Of a DNA stretch of 64,000 bases, positions 1 to 8,715 are shown one piece after another. Under the pieces are notes generated by a model. The model was not told where the DNA came from and made no database searches. It was given only the letters and a program-made list of their open reading frames with translations. The DNA comes from Paenibacillus glacialis (GTDB taxonomy: Bacteria > Bacillota > Bacilli > Paenibacillales > Paenibacillaceae). The stretch is taken from contig NZ_LVJH01000048.1 in NCBI RefSeq assembly GCF_001637205.1, positions 144,941 to 208,940 of the forward strand. The letters run 5' to 3'. The stretch's first letter is position 1, and every line of letters starts with the position of its first letter. Both the position numbers and the translations under genes were made by a program.

Positions 1-1011
1 GGAGGATATATATCTGATATAATTGGCCGGAAAAAGGTGCTGCTGATCTCCGTATTCGGCTGGGCACTAGTCTTTATAGGTTTTGCCGTTGCGGACAAAA
101 TTTGGATATTTTTTGTTATGAATGCACTTAACGGCTTGTGTCGTGCGATGTTTGAGCCGACTTCTCGTGCCTTACTTGCGGATATTACACCTCAGGAAAG
201 TAAGTTACTTGTGTTTAATTTGCGTTATGCGGCAGTTAATCTTGGGGTCGTATTCGGACCCATCCTTGGACTGCAAATGGGAGCGTCTGGATCGAGCTGG
301 TCATTTATCATTGCTGGTATCGTCTACGTTTTCTATGGTGTGACGTTGATTATTCAGTTTATCAGATATTCCGAATTGGGTTCTGCCACTAGTGTTAGTA
401 GTGAACGAATTACACTAGTAGGTGCGTTTCGTGCGATTAGTGGGGACCGAGTATTCATTTATGTGCTGATGGGGATGATATTCTGTGTACTTGGATACGG
501 ACATTTCAGTTCTACTTTAGCGCAATTTATGGAGATGAGTCCACGTATTGAAGATGGTGCGACATGGTTTAGTTATATGTTATCACTCAATGCGATTGTG
601 GTGTTGGCATGCCAGTTTCCTATAGTTAAATATGCCAGTAAATTACCACCCGTTATTCCGCTCATACTAGGTAGTATATTCGTATCTAGCAGTCTATTGA
701 TTTTTGGAATCTTTCAATCCTTCATTGGGTTAATGGTGGGTGTCATTCTGTTTACGATTGGAGAAGTTCTGATGTTTACTATGAATGATGTACTTATTGA
801 TCATATCGCCAAACCAGAACTGCGTGGGACATATTTTGGAATGATAGGCTTCAACAATTTAGGGAATGTAATGGCACCGTTGCTAGGAGGATTTCTCTTG
901 GATGCGTTAGGCGCTGATTCATCCGTTATTATATTTACGATCATTGCTGTGACATCAGCATTTGGAATACCATTCTTACTTTCTGCAAATAGGATCATGA
1001 CAAAACAATAA
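1..1011 (+). CDS. MFS transporter, 5'-truncated by the window edge
   Basis: The frame is already open at base 1 and first reads GGYISDIIGRKK, the loop 2-3 motif A of major facilitator transporters, so the start lies upstream. About ten hydrophobic segments follow, ending at TAA 1009-1011. The length and motif fit a 12-TM drug or metabolite exporter of about 400 aa with roughly the first 60 residues missing. The substrate cannot be read from the sequence. A weak internal start at 37 (GTG) would remove motif A and is not believed. Confidence 0.85.
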   Translation, partial: GGYISDIIGRKKVLLISVFGWALVFIGFAVADKIWIFFVMNALNGLCRAMFEPTSRALLADITPQESKLLVFNLRYAAVNLGVVFGPILGLQMGASGSSWSFIIAGIVYVFYGVTLIIQFIRYSELGSATSVSSERITLVGAFRAISGDRVFIYVLMGMIFCVLGYGHFSSTLAQFMEMSPRIEDGATWFSYMLSLNAIVVLACQFPIVKYASKLPPVIPLILGSIFVSSSLLIFGIFQSFIGLMVGVILFTIGEVLMFTMNDVLIDHIAKPELRGTYFGMIGFNNLGNVMAPLLGGFLLDALGADSSVIIFTIIAVTSAFGIPFLLSANRIMTKQ

Positions 1012-1123
1012 TAGAACGAACGGAGAGACTACTAAATGTAACACCATATTGTGTTGAATTAATTACACTGATGAATGAATCAAAGCCCTCGATGTTCATC
1101 TCTTGTAAAAGGGGCGTGAAAAA

Positions 1124-1151
1124 TCCGCCAGCGAGTGCTTCCGCTGACGGA
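1124..1151 (-). terminator. Rho-independent terminator of the 88-aa gene
   Basis: Arms of 10 bp (1124-1133 and 1142-1151, one mismatch) enclose an 8-nt loop. On the minus strand the stem is followed by a run of five T. It lies just past the stop of the gene at 1186-1452. On the plus strand it may also stop transcripts from the MFS gene, although the T run there is poor. Confidence 0.7.
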
Positions 1152-1185
1152 CCTTTTCTGTGCTACATTAAATTTGAGATTAAAA

Positions 1186-1452
1186 TTACTTTTTAACAGG
1201 CCGAGTGTTCGAAGTTGTACGACGTTTTCTGTCGTCTCCGAAATGATCATCGTCACGGTGGCGGCGACGACAGCGTACTAACACATTCTCTCCTGGTCTT
1301 AAATTTATTATACGATCGATTTTAGGTTTTACGGGTTTTCCGTCGTTTCCGAAATCATCATCGTGACGGCGGCGACAACGCACGAGCGCCTCGTCTCCGC
1401 GTCTTAAATCTACTGTTGTACGATCTGTTTTCCGTGCTTTCTTCTGGATCAT
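1186..1452 (-). CDS. Small basic protein with an internal duplication
   Basis: This 88-aa product has no recognised family. It contains two copies of a module reading roughly R-x-G-[DE]-x-x-L-V-R-C-R-R-R-H followed by an Asp-rich F-G-[ND]-D stretch, at about residues 17-38 and 51-75. One Cys per module inside an Arg/His cluster could bind metal or nucleic acid, but that is only a guess. The start is well supported: GGAGGAGA lies about six bases before the ATG. There is no signal peptide or membrane segment. It looks monocistronic, with its own terminator at 1124-1151. Confidence 0.65.
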   Translation of the reverse strand: MIQKKARKTDRTTVDLRRGDEALVRCRRRHDDDFGNDGKPVKPKIDRIINLRPGENVLVRCRRRHRDDDHFGDDRKRRTTSNTRPVKK

Positions 1453-1734
1453 AACTTATCTCCTCCGTTAAATATATATTTTTAATACAATCACAATATA
1501 TGAGAATTAAAGGAAGAGAGATTGTACTTTCTATTACTTTTTTAATAATGGGTAATTGAAAACTAAATGATAGGTTAACTTTCCTGATTTCAGGTGAGTA
1601 CTATAAATTGACACCATGTGAAAAATTCATAATAATGAACAAAAACGATTCTAGACACATGTCTAAATGCATCCTGTTTATGTACCTATTTTTTGAAAAA
1701 AAGGTCGAATCTAAACTCATTTGAATCAAAAAAC
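1453..1734. other. Intergenic stretch with no recognisable gene
   Basis: This AT-rich stretch separates the 88-aa gene from the aspA terminator. It presumably holds the promoter of the 88-aa gene reading leftward. An imperfect palindrome around 1652-1666 (TAGACACATGTCTA) could be an operator but is not convincing. No open frame with a ribosome binding site was found. Confidence 0.4.
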
Positions 1735-1781
1735 AATGAAAGAGGGGAGAACCAGCATGTCTGGTTCTCCCCTCTTTCATT
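1735..1781 (-). terminator. Strong terminator of aspA
   Basis: A perfect 21-bp inverted repeat (1735-1755 and 1761-1781) encloses a 5-nt loop. On the minus strand it is followed by TTGTTTTTTG. It sits about 65 bases past the aspA stop codon. Confidence 0.9.
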
Positions 1782-1846
1782 GCGCATCATTTTATCGCCA
1801 ATACGTTACTGATCCTATCGAACTTATCCTACATAAAGAGGTTATC

Positions 1847-3256
1847 TTACTCCTTATGAAGTAATTCTGCACCTGCGATACCTGGGTTCGTCATTTGATA
1901 GGGATCGAGTATGATATTCAGTTCCTCTTCTGTTAGAACATTATAAAGGAGACACAGACTACGTACCGACTTACCTGTATTAATGGCTTCACGAGCGATA
2001 CGGGATACGACTTCATACCCTAAGTGAGGGTTAAGCGCTGTAATAATACCTACGCTATTCTCCACATATTCACGACAATGATCTACATTCGCTTGAATAC
2101 CTTCGATGCAATGTTCTCTGAAGACGCGGAACCCCTGATTCATAATTTCTAGAGACTGAAGTAAGTTGTACACCAGTACCGGTTCCATAACGTTCAGTTC
2201 CAATTGGCCTGCTTCTGAAGCAAGGCAAATGGTGTGGTCATTACCGATGACTTGGAACGCAATCTGAGTGATGACTTCACACATCACAGGATTCACCTTA
2301 CCTGGCATGATGGATGATCCTGGTTGGCGGGATGGAAGGGTGATTTCTCCCAATCCAGCTCTTGGTCCCGAAGCCATCAGACGAAGATCATTGGCGACTT
2401 TCGACATGTTCATCATGCAGATTTTCAGCGCTGCTGAAACTTCTGTATAGGCATCCGTGTTCTGCGTTGCATCTACTAGATGTTCGGCAGGCTCTAAAGG
2501 AAAGCCACTTAGTTCTGCAAGTATTACTGCTACCCGCTTAATATACGTTACATCTGCGTTAAGGCCAGTACCGACCGCGGTAGCTCCCATATTAATATCT
2601 AGTAGGTTAGTCTTGGTGGAAGTCAGTCGCTTTATATCTCGTTCAAGTACGCGAGCGTAGGCTTGGAACTCTTGTCCGAGACGGATAGGTACAGCGTCCT
2701 GTAGATGGGTTCGTCCCATTTTGATAACACCATCAAACTCCGTAGCTTTATCGCTGAACGCTTTATGTAAGTCTTTCATTGTCGTAAGTAGCTTCTCTAT
2801 CATCGTCAGTACCGCTAAATGTACTGCAGTAGGGAATGAGTCATTTGTGGACTGGGCCATGTTAACATGATTGTTCGGACTGATGTTCTCGTAACTTCCT
2901 TTTTCCTTACCTATGAGTTCAAGGGCACGATTAGCGATGACCTCGTTAGTATTCATATTAATGGATGTTCCGGCACCACCCTGGATGGGATCAACAATAA
3001 ATTGCTCGAACCATTTACCACCAATAATTTCATCAGCAGCTTGGACGATTGCATCTCCCTTAGAAGTGAGTAGTCGTTTGATCTCCATATTTGCCATAGC
3101 TGCGCCTTTCTTGACCATGGCCATAGCACGAATTAATTCGGGATGAATGCGTTGTCCAGTAATCGGGAAATTCTCCGCTGCTCTAATAGTTTGAATACCG
3201 TAATAAGCATCTGACGGAACATCTTTAGTACCAAGAAAGTCTTTTTCCAATCTCAT
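1847..3256 (-). CDS. aspA: Aspartate ammonia-lyase
   Basis: This 469-aa cytoplasmic enzyme of the fumarase/aspartase superfamily converts L-aspartate to fumarate and ammonia. The superfamily signature GSSIMPGKVNP is present at about residue 315, and upstream are the conserved GRTHLQDAVP and S-T-N-D-S-F-P-T blocks. The length is that of normal AspA. The start is ATG at 3256 (MRLEKDFLG), preceded by GGAGGAGAA; an in-frame ATG 45 bases upstream has no ribosome binding site. The gene stands alone, with a sigma-A promoter at 3335-3363 and a strong terminator. Fumarase C is the closest alternative, but the sequence reads as aspartase throughout. Confidence 0.95.
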   Translation of the reverse strand: MRLEKDFLGTKDVPSDAYYGIQTIRAAENFPITGQRIHPELIRAMAMVKKGAAMANMEIKRLLTSKGDAIVQAADEIIGGKWFEQFIVDPIQGGAGTSINMNTNEVIANRALELIGKEKGSYENISPNNHVNMAQSTNDSFPTAVHLAVLTMIEKLLTTMKDLHKAFSDKATEFDGVIKMGRTHLQDAVPIRLGQEFQAYARVLERDIKRLTSTKTNLLDINMGATAVGTGLNADVTYIKRVAVILAELSGFPLEPAEHLVDATQNTDAYTEVSAALKICMMNMSKVANDLRLMASGPRAGLGEITLPSRQPGSSIMPGKVNPVMCEVITQIAFQVIGNDHTICLASEAGQLELNVMEPVLVYNLLQSLEIMNQGFRVFREHCIEGIQANVDHCREYVENSVGIITALNPHLGYEVVSRIAREAINTGKSVRSLCLLYNVLTEEELNIILDPYQMTNPGIAGAELLHKE

Positions 3257-3334
3257 AATAAACTTCTCCTCCGAGTGTAAAAAAGATAGTAAAATAATCA
3301 CATTGTAAGCACTTTATTTTCCAGACTCGGTATC

Positions 3335-3363
3335 ATTATAGTTCTTTCATGTGAGGTTTTCAA
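3335..3363 (-). promoter_or_regulatory. Sigma-A-type promoter of aspA
   Basis: On the minus strand TTGAAA (3358-3363) is separated by 17 bp from a perfect TATAAT (3335-3340), about 80 bases before the aspA start codon. The -35 box overlaps the ancestral stop codon of the upstream reductase gene. Confidence 0.75.
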
Positions 3364-3922
3364 TTGTAATTTTTTTTCTTCTCGTAAGAAGCCTGTTTAA
3401 GCCCGTGGAGTAAGGATAGTAACCCTTGCTTTGTCTCAGAATCCGTAATTTCCCCTTCATGATTAAGTTTCAAAGTGATATGCGGGATGATCATCGTTCC
3501 CCTTCTACAATTTCAGCATTGATCATTTTTAGCGTAAGTAGGAGAGAGGCATGCGCTTTATCTCCACCCATTGAAGTGGGTGAGGCACTGATTACCGCTG
3601 TAGGTTTATTTACAAACTCTCCTGAGGATACGATCCAATCTAAAGCATTCTTTAATACACAAGGAACACCGTTTCCATATTCGGGCGTACATATAAGCAC
3701 AGCATCTGCCTCTTTAAGCTGTGTTCTTAGTTCATGGACAGGAACAGGTCCTTCGTCTAGGTCAATGTCAGGGTTGAAATGTGGTAGATCTCCCAACCCG
3801 TGATAAATGGTGAATGTCATGCTGTCGGGGGCTAATGCGATGATAGCATTCATTAATGCGGTATTGGAAGACTTCTGACGAAGACTCCCCGAAATAGCTA
3901 ATACTTTAATTTTCTTTTCCAT
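3360..3922 (-). pseudogene. NADPH-dependent FMN reductase family gene, frameshifted near the 3' end
   Basis: The product is a flavodoxin-like NAD(P)H:FMN/quinone/chromate reductase. It begins KVLAISGSLRQKSSN (the FMN-phosphate loop) and contains TPEYGNGVPCVLKNALDW, the family's flavin-binding segment. The frame stops at 3491 after 143 aa, ending NAEIVEGER. The -1 frame continues immediately as TMIIPHITLKLNHEGEI and runs about 43 further residues to TGA at 3360-3362, giving the usual length near 187 aa. The slip lies in a run of four C (3499-3502), so one base was probably lost from a homopolymer, in the cell or in sequencing. The enzyme core is intact and the short form might retain function. 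Confidence 0.75.
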
Positions 3923-4122
3923 CTAACAGGTCATCTCATTTCTTCTGTTTTATTTTGCTATAGTTCATGTAAACAATGGTTTGTTTCATTCCAACGCCAC
4001 ACACATCGTAGACTATTTTAACATCATCGTCTTATTATTTGATATCACTTCACATTAGGCAAAAAGGGACTATCGACAAAGCTGTTAATGGCGGCTGGAT
4101 CACTTTGTAAGAGATAAACATG

Positions 4123-4153
4123 AAAAAAGCTTCCCCATATTCAACGGGAAAGC
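4123..4153 (-). terminator. Terminator of fabV
   Basis: On the minus strand GCTTTCCC, a 9-nt loop and GGGGAAGC form an 8-bp stem with one G-T pair, followed by six T. It lies 55 bases past the fabV stop. Confidence 0.8.
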
Positions 4154-4207
4154 CTATTTTACATTATAAGATGAACAAGTCAATAACTTGGGGCAAAGGA
4201 TGGGTAC

Positions 4208-5398
4208 CTACAAGGAATTAGGGATTTGAACATCAGGATTGACGTCAGCATCATAATCGACACCTTCGGTTTCAAAGCCAAACAGTTGGAAGAATTCGCG
4301 GGTATAGCCCTCGAGATCCGTAAGTTCTCTGATGTTCTCCGTCATAATCTGATTCCATATCTGAGTAACTTCAGCTTGCACATCTTCCCGTAACTCCCAA
4401 TCATCTATGCGAATGCGACCTTTTTCATCAAGTGGTGTTCCATCGTCTGTATATAAGCGTTCTTTAAACAATCGATAGGTCTGCTCAATACATCCCTCGT
4501 GAAGACCTTTCTCTTTCATTACTTTATATAATGCAGAAATATATAACGGCACGACTGGAATAGCAGAGCTTGATTGCGTCACTAGCGCCTTGCTTACACA
4601 TACATAAGCACGACCGCCACTTATGGCAAGTTGGTCATTCATTTTCAAAGCGGTTGCCTCAAGGTGATCCTTCGCTTGACCGATGGAACCATCTCTATAC
4701 ACCGCTTGCGTAATTTCTGATCCGATATATGAGTATGCGATAGTCGTGGCATGGTCAGCTAATACGCCTGCCTGGCGAAGTCCATTTATCCATAACTCCC
4801 AATCATCGCCACCCATCACGGTCACGGTATCACGTACTTCCTCGTCCGTAGCCTCTTCAATCGTTACCTGGGTAACTTCTCCAGTGTGGAAATTGACAGT
4901 TTGGTTGGTATAAGGTTTGCCTATAGGTTTAAGCACGGAATTGACCATTTCACCGGTCTGAGGGTTCTCTCTACGCGCAGAAGCCACGCTATATATGACC
5001 AGATCAACTTGGCCGAGTTCAGTACGAATAAGTTCGATCGTCTTGTCCTTTGTCTCTGTTGAGAAAGCATCTCCCGTTACGCTGAATGATTTGAGACCCG
5101 CAGATTGTGCTGCTTTCTCAAATGCAGCAGAATTGTACCAACCGGCTGAAGCGGTCCGTTTCTCACTACCACTACTTGGGCGGTAAACACCGACTGTATT
5201 TGCTTGCGCTCCAAAGGCAGCAACAATACGTGATGCCAGTCCATATCCAGTTGAGGCTCCAACTACTAATACATTGAGGGGGCCTTTTATTCCAGGGTTC
5301 GATTGTACATATTCTATTTGCTGGTGTACCTGACGTGCACAACCCTCTGGATGGGATGTAGTACATATAAATCCACGTGTTCTCGGTTTAATGATCAT
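4208..5398 (-). CDS. fabV: Trans-2-enoyl-CoA/ACP reductase, FabV type
   Basis: This 396-aa NAD(P)H-dependent reductase reduces the trans-2 double bond of enoyl-ACP or enoyl-CoA in fatty acid synthesis. The N-terminus MIIKPRTRGFICTTSHPEGC is characteristic of FabV. The dinucleotide loop VVGASTGYGLASR is at about residues 45-58. The catalytic pair has the FabV spacing Tyr-x8-Lys (Y234, K243) in YRDGSIGQAK. FabV-type enzymes are known to be less sensitive to triclosan than FabI. The start is set by homology, because the ribosome binding site (AGAGGAA) lies somewhat far upstream. The gene follows the MFS gene on the same strand but is separated by a hairpin, so co-transcription is uncertain. Confidence 0.93.
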   Translation of the reverse strand: MIIKPRTRGFICTTSHPEGCARQVHQQIEYVQSNPGIKGPLNVLVVGASTGYGLASRIVAAFGAQANTVGVYRPSSGSEKRTASAGWYNSAAFEKAAQSAGLKSFSVTGDAFSTETKDKTIELIRTELGQVDLVIYSVASARRENPQTGEMVNSVLKPIGKPYTNQTVNFHTGEVTQVTIEEATDEEVRDTVTVMGGDDWELWINGLRQAGVLADHATTIAYSYIGSEITQAVYRDGSIGQAKDHLEATALKMNDQLAISGGRAYVCVSKALVTQSSSAIPVVPLYISALYKVMKEKGLHEGCIEQTYRLFKERLYTDDGTPLDEKGRIRIDDWELREDVQAEVTQIWNQIMTENIRELTDLEGYTREFFQLFGFETEGVDYDADVNPDVQIPNSL

Positions 5399-5456
5399 TG
5401 GTTTATTAATTCCTCTCTTTAACTGTCACTTGATTAATAACTTGCCTATGTAATCT

Positions 5457-5486
5457 ACCCAATGTTGCTTTAGAAGCAATCTGGGT
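5457..5486. repeat. Hairpin between the MFS gene and fabV
   Basis: An inner TTGCTT-tag-AAGCAA stem (5465-5479) is extended outward by ACCCA and TGGGT arms. There is no T run on either strand, so it is either a weak terminator of the MFS gene or an RNA element in the fabV leader. Confidence 0.4.
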
Positions 5487-5508
5487 GGAATTCATGCTAA
5501 AGATACTT

Positions 5509-6672
5509 TTATATTTCGGCTTCAGCATTACTTTGTGTACGTCCATAAATCCGATAAAGGATAAGACCGAATATCATACCTACAAATGACATCACTGAGA
5601 TCGATAGGAACAGCGTTTTACCACCGAAATATTCATACAAAGCTCCACCTGCATAAGAAGCGATGATGCCTGATACTCCAAAAAACAGTAGAGCAAGTAC
5701 AGTCTGCCCAGTTGCACGCCATTCGACAGGTACGATTCGATAAAGGTATTGAATGGCTGCTGTATAGAATATTGGGAACGTAAGTATTTGAAGAACTTGT
5801 AAATATGCAAGCCAATGCGGATCAGTTATCCACGCAGAGATGAAGAATCGTATGAAATAAAAGCCGCAGGCGATCGTGATGAGGATAAGTTCCTTACCTT
5901 TACGCAACCACCAGAAGCTTAAAGCAAATACGACAATTTCACTTCCTGCTGCTAGAAACCAAGCTTGACCTACCAGTCCCGGACTTCCTCCGAGTTCAAG
6001 AATATAAACACCTAGAAAAGTATCGTTCATTCGCGCTGGAATGGAGCTAATGAAAACCAGCAACAAGAATAGAAGTGTTTCTTTTCCAGTTAGAAATTTC
6101 TTGAGACTCTTTAATGTAACGGGTTTAGCCGCTACAGGTGCATCCGGTATGGGAAGCATAACAATGAAACACAAGACCCCTACTGCAGCAAATAATAGTG
6201 CTAAGCTGTGAGCGCCATATTGAGTCATTAAGTAGCCTGTCAATAACGACATGACTGCATAGCCTAATGCCCCGAACGTACGAATGGAGCCGTAGTTAAT
6301 GCCAGCTGATTCAGATATTCGGAAATTTAGACTTTCCGTTAAAGGATCAATGGGCATGAGGAAGAAATAAGTCAACATTGCGAATACAACTAACATTGTG
6401 TAACTGCCCGTATTGTATAAGAGATATCCGGTGATCGAAGCGAAAACAATGAGAAGTAATAATACTTTTCGAATCGTCTTTGTCCGGTCGCTGATCATTC
6501 CCCACATGGGCTGAGCAATAATTGTTATTATGCCCCCTGTACCAATGATGAACCCTATCTGCGATGGGCTTAGTCCCTGTGCATCGAAATAGACAGGTAG
6601 AAAAGGAATAAACATAGCCAGCAAAGCGAAATACAAGAAGTTAAAGGCTCTTAATGGTGTAGTCTGTTTCAT
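5509..6672 (-). CDS. MFS transporter, nucleoside-permease/LacY-like subfamily
   Basis: This 387-aa protein has about twelve hydrophobic segments. It starts MKQTTPLRAFNFLYFALLAM. Motif A is represented by GMISDRTKTIRK at about residue 58, and GSIRTFGALGYAV at about residue 126 resembles the loop conserved in the MFS_1_like/LacY-related family. These are proton-coupled importers of sugars or nucleosides, but the substrate cannot be assigned. The stop is TGA at 5509. The gene lies upstream of fabV on the same strand, about 110 bases away with an intervening hairpin, so a shared transcript is possible. Confidence 0.85.
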   Translation of the reverse strand: MKQTTPLRAFNFLYFALLAMFIPFLPVYFDAQGLSPSQIGFIIGTGGIITIIAQPMWGMISDRTKTIRKVLLLLIVFASITGYLLYNTGSYTMLVVFAMLTYFFLMPIDPLTESLNFRISESAGINYGSIRTFGALGYAVMSLLTGYLMTQYGAHSLALLFAAVGVLCFIVMLPIPDAPVAAKPVTLKSLKKFLTGKETLLFLLLVFISSIPARMNDTFLGVYILELGGSPGLVGQAWFLAAGSEIVVFALSFWWLRKGKELILITIACGFYFIRFFISAWITDPHWLAYLQVLQILTFPIFYTAAIQYLYRIVPVEWRATGQTVLALLFFGVSGIIASYAGGALYEYFGGKTLFLSISVMSFVGMIFGLILYRIYGRTQSNAEAEI

Positions 6673-6901
6673 AAGTTGTCATATTCCTCACGTAATTGTA
6701 TTGTTGGACTCATTGCAGTCTTGCTATTGTACCATGAATGGGTAATCTGGGTAAGGTAGAGGACTGAAGTGTAAGGCAAGTTTTACCGTAAATCTGAGTA
6801 AAAATGAATCAGTTTATTCTGGAAGTGAATAGAGAGAACACATAACTGCAACAATATTATACTGAACCAAGTTAACCATCGAAGCCAAGGAGGAATGAAA
6901 A

Positions 6902-7039
6902 ATGAGCCCAGATAAAAATTTGATCAATACGGTAAAGGATCTAGAAACTACGCCTGTGACAAGCCAGCAGGCACAACAATTTCAACAGAAGAAGAACGAT
7001 CGGCGCAAAGAAATGCTACAAGATGATGCAAAAGAGTAG
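6902..7039 (+). CDS. Small charged protein, 45 aa
   Basis: This short open frame starts at ATG 6902 behind a good AAGGAGGA site and reads MSPDKNLINTVKDLE and onward. It is rich in Gln, Lys, Arg and Asp, has no hydrophobic segment and ends QDDAKE. No family is recognised. The composition resembles small spore or stress proteins of Paenibacillus and Bacillus, but that is only an impression. Confidence 0.5.
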   Translation: MSPDKNLINTVKDLETTPVTSQQAQQFQQKKNDRRKEMLQDDAKE

Positions 7040-7268
7040 GAAATGACATGTCAAATGGATAACTGTTTTGCATGGTAGTACAGATGATTAGCTGAAAACA
7101 TTCTCAATTGTACTCGCTTATTATAGTAGCATCGAAGAGTTGGTGGCGGATCGCAAGTGCTTAGAACGTAGCGATTCGGGCCCTATATAACGCAGGTTTT
7201 TCGTATATACAATTGGAGGATTCCACTTGGGGAATCCTCTGTGACAAGAACTAACTCAATATGTAGAT

Positions 7269-7397
7269 ATGAACCACATTTGCCTGAGTTCTCAATGCGG
7301 ATTCGCCTCCACAGAGGAAGGGAATATCATTATTGAAGAGCAGCAATGGAACAAGCTTGCTTTCATCAAGGAGATTGCCGACGAAATTTGGAAGTAA
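7269..7397 (+). pseudogene. 3' remnant of a MetE-like methionine synthase (YxjG/YxjH type)
   Basis: The frame reads MNHICLSSQCGFASTEEG and ends KEIADEIWK before TAA. This matches my memory of the C-terminal zinc/thiol-binding tail (L-S-x-Q-C-G-F-A-S) of cobalamin-independent methionine synthase-like proteins. Related residues (LTQYVD) continue upstream of the ATG until a stop at 7242-7244. The body of the gene (about 330 residues) is missing. A perfect 9-bp hairpin lies just upstream (7216-7224 and 7231-7239). This is a decayed 3' end, not a functional gene. Confidence 0.65.
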
Positions 7398-7486
7398 TCA
7401 AATGAAAATGAAATGATGAAACTTACATTCACTTGGAAGAATTCATCGGGTATGCACCGTAAAGTGTAGTAGACTAAAAAGGGATT

Positions 7487-7526
7487 CGATAAGAAGAGGG
7501 TTTTTCTTCTTATCGGGTCTTTTTTT
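7487..7526 (+). terminator. Rho-independent terminator
   Basis: CGATAAGAAG and CTTCTTATCG arms (10 bp, perfect) enclose a 9-nt loop and are followed by GG-TC and seven T. It is probably the former terminator of the MetE-like gene whose remnant lies just upstream. Confidence 0.85.
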
Positions 7527-7653
7527 GGTGATGTGACTATTCGTAGAATATATGGGTTAGGTGCAACAATACTGTTTGAACAAATTATTAGTGCATAATA
7601 CCAAAATTAGTAGTAAAAACTATTGAATACATCGTAATTCAAGGAGGTATACA

Positions 7654-8238
7654 ATGATACTCAATAAAGCTAGCATTCAGCGACGTATTCAGGCTTCACT
7701 TCTTCTCATCCTCTGTATCAGTATCTGCACGATGCTAAGTGGATGTTCTAATAAACAACCTAAATCAGAAGGAACGCCTCCTTCAACAGAAACCTCACCA
7801 CCAGCGGAAAAGCCGAACACGAATAACACGAACAACACAACGGAACAACCGAATTCTAATTCGCAAACTGAATCAACAGTATCAGGGACAGAGGGAATTC
7901 CATCAGGTGTGACAATCAAAAAAGTACTCAAAGACGTGGAAGTGAAGAACAATTATCGTAAGAAAGTAGAATTGCTATCAGACGGTGGTAAGCGAGTAAC
8001 CATTACTGATGCTAATCAAAAGATCGTCACGCAGCATATCGAATATGACGGAGTCATCGAATCAGTGGATGGCAAGAAGGTTACGGTCCAGGTGGAAAAG
8101 GGTGGAAAACAAACCTTGACTATTCCAAGCCATATCGTCATCGGAGATGAAGGGAATCTTGGGCTGAACAAAGGTGTTGAAATTGAATGGGAAGTGGATT
8201 CGCAAGGACAAATCCAAGATGTAGAGTTGGAAGATTAA
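7654..8238 (+). CDS. Lipoprotein of unknown function
   Basis: This 194-aa product has a basic N-terminus, a hydrophobic segment and a lipobox LSGC with the lipidated Cys at about residue 31. A low-complexity Ser/Thr/Pro/Asn linker (about 32-82) acts as a cell-wall spacer. The C-terminal domain of about 110 residues is beta-rich, with repeats such as KVTVQVEKGGKQTLTI, suggesting a small beta-barrel. The ribosome binding site AAGGAGGTA precedes the ATG and a terminator follows. The family is not recognised. It is probably anchored to the outer face of the membrane. Confidence 0.8.
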   Translation: MILNKASIQRRIQASLLLILCISICTMLSGCSNKQPKSEGTPPSTETSPPAEKPNTNNTNNTTEQPNSNSQTESTVSGTEGIPSGVTIKKVLKDVEVKNNYRKKVELLSDGGKRVTITDANQKIVTQHIEYDGVIESVDGKKVTVQVEKGGKQTLTIPSHIVIGDEGNLGLNKGVEIEWEVDSQGQIQDVELED

Positions 8239-8254
8239 CGCATAGAATCAAAAT

Positions 8255-8287
8255 AAGTCACTTCATCACGGAGTGACTTGTTTTGTT
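8255..8287 (+). terminator. Terminator of the lipoprotein gene
   Basis: AAGTCACT (8255-8262) and AGTGACTT (8272-8279) form a perfect 8-bp stem followed by GTTTTGTT. Confidence 0.8.
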
Positions 8288-8378
8288 GCGTCTTACTATA
8301 AGAGAAGCAAATGGATAAAGTTAATACGCAGTGCTAATTACCTATAGTTTAAAACAATAGAGATATATTCGACAAAAA

Positions 8379-8408
8379 TTGACTCAATTATTCATAAAAT
8401 AGTATAAT
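8379..8408 (+). promoter_or_regulatory. Sigma-A-type promoter
   Basis: TTGACT (8379-8384), an 18-bp spacer and a perfect TATAAT (8403-8408) lie 22 bases upstream of the 59-aa gene. Confidence 0.75.
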
Positions 8409-8430
8409 ATACCTACGGAGATGATCAGAC

Positions 8431-8610
8431 ATGGATAATGGGTATTTTAAAGGATTTCAAAAAATGAGTCATGAAAATGAGATGCGGTCAGTACTTCTCA
8501 TTCGTGGAGTCAAAAGGATTCTTGAAGCGAAGAAAGAAGAAAGCTTTATGAAAAAGATTTTCCGGAAGAAAAAAGATATAGAACCAAAAGCTTGGGAAAA
8601 AATTGTCTGA
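8431..8610 (+). CDS. Small basic protein, 59 aa
   Basis: The frame runs from ATG 8431 to TGA 8610 and is bracketed by a good promoter (8379-8408) and a terminator, so it is very likely expressed. The product starts MDNGYFKGFQKMSHENEMRS and is rich in Lys and Glu, with a KKIFRKKK cluster in the second half. There is no signal peptide or membrane helix. The family is not recognised. Confidence 0.65.
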   Translation: MDNGYFKGFQKMSHENEMRSVLLIRGVKRILEAKKEESFMKKIFRKKKDIEPKAWEKIV

Positions 8611-8626
8611 TGGATTGAAACACGGG

Positions 8627-8656
8627 AACTTTGGCTAATAGGCCAGAGTTTTTTTT
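8627..8656 (+). terminator. Terminator of the 59-aa gene
   Basis: AACTTTGGC and GCCAGAGTT form a 9-bp stem with one G-T pair around a 6-nt loop, followed by eight T. Confidence 0.85.
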
Positions 8657-8715
8657 GTTAGAGCCTGACTTTAATTTGGCTATGTAGGTTCTTATGGTCA
8701 GCATATATAAGATCG

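Noticed and set aside
7081..7240. The region before the MetE-like remnant was examined for an S-box or T-box riboswitch.
   Set aside because: No conserved S-box or T-box words were found; only a single 9-bp hairpin is present.
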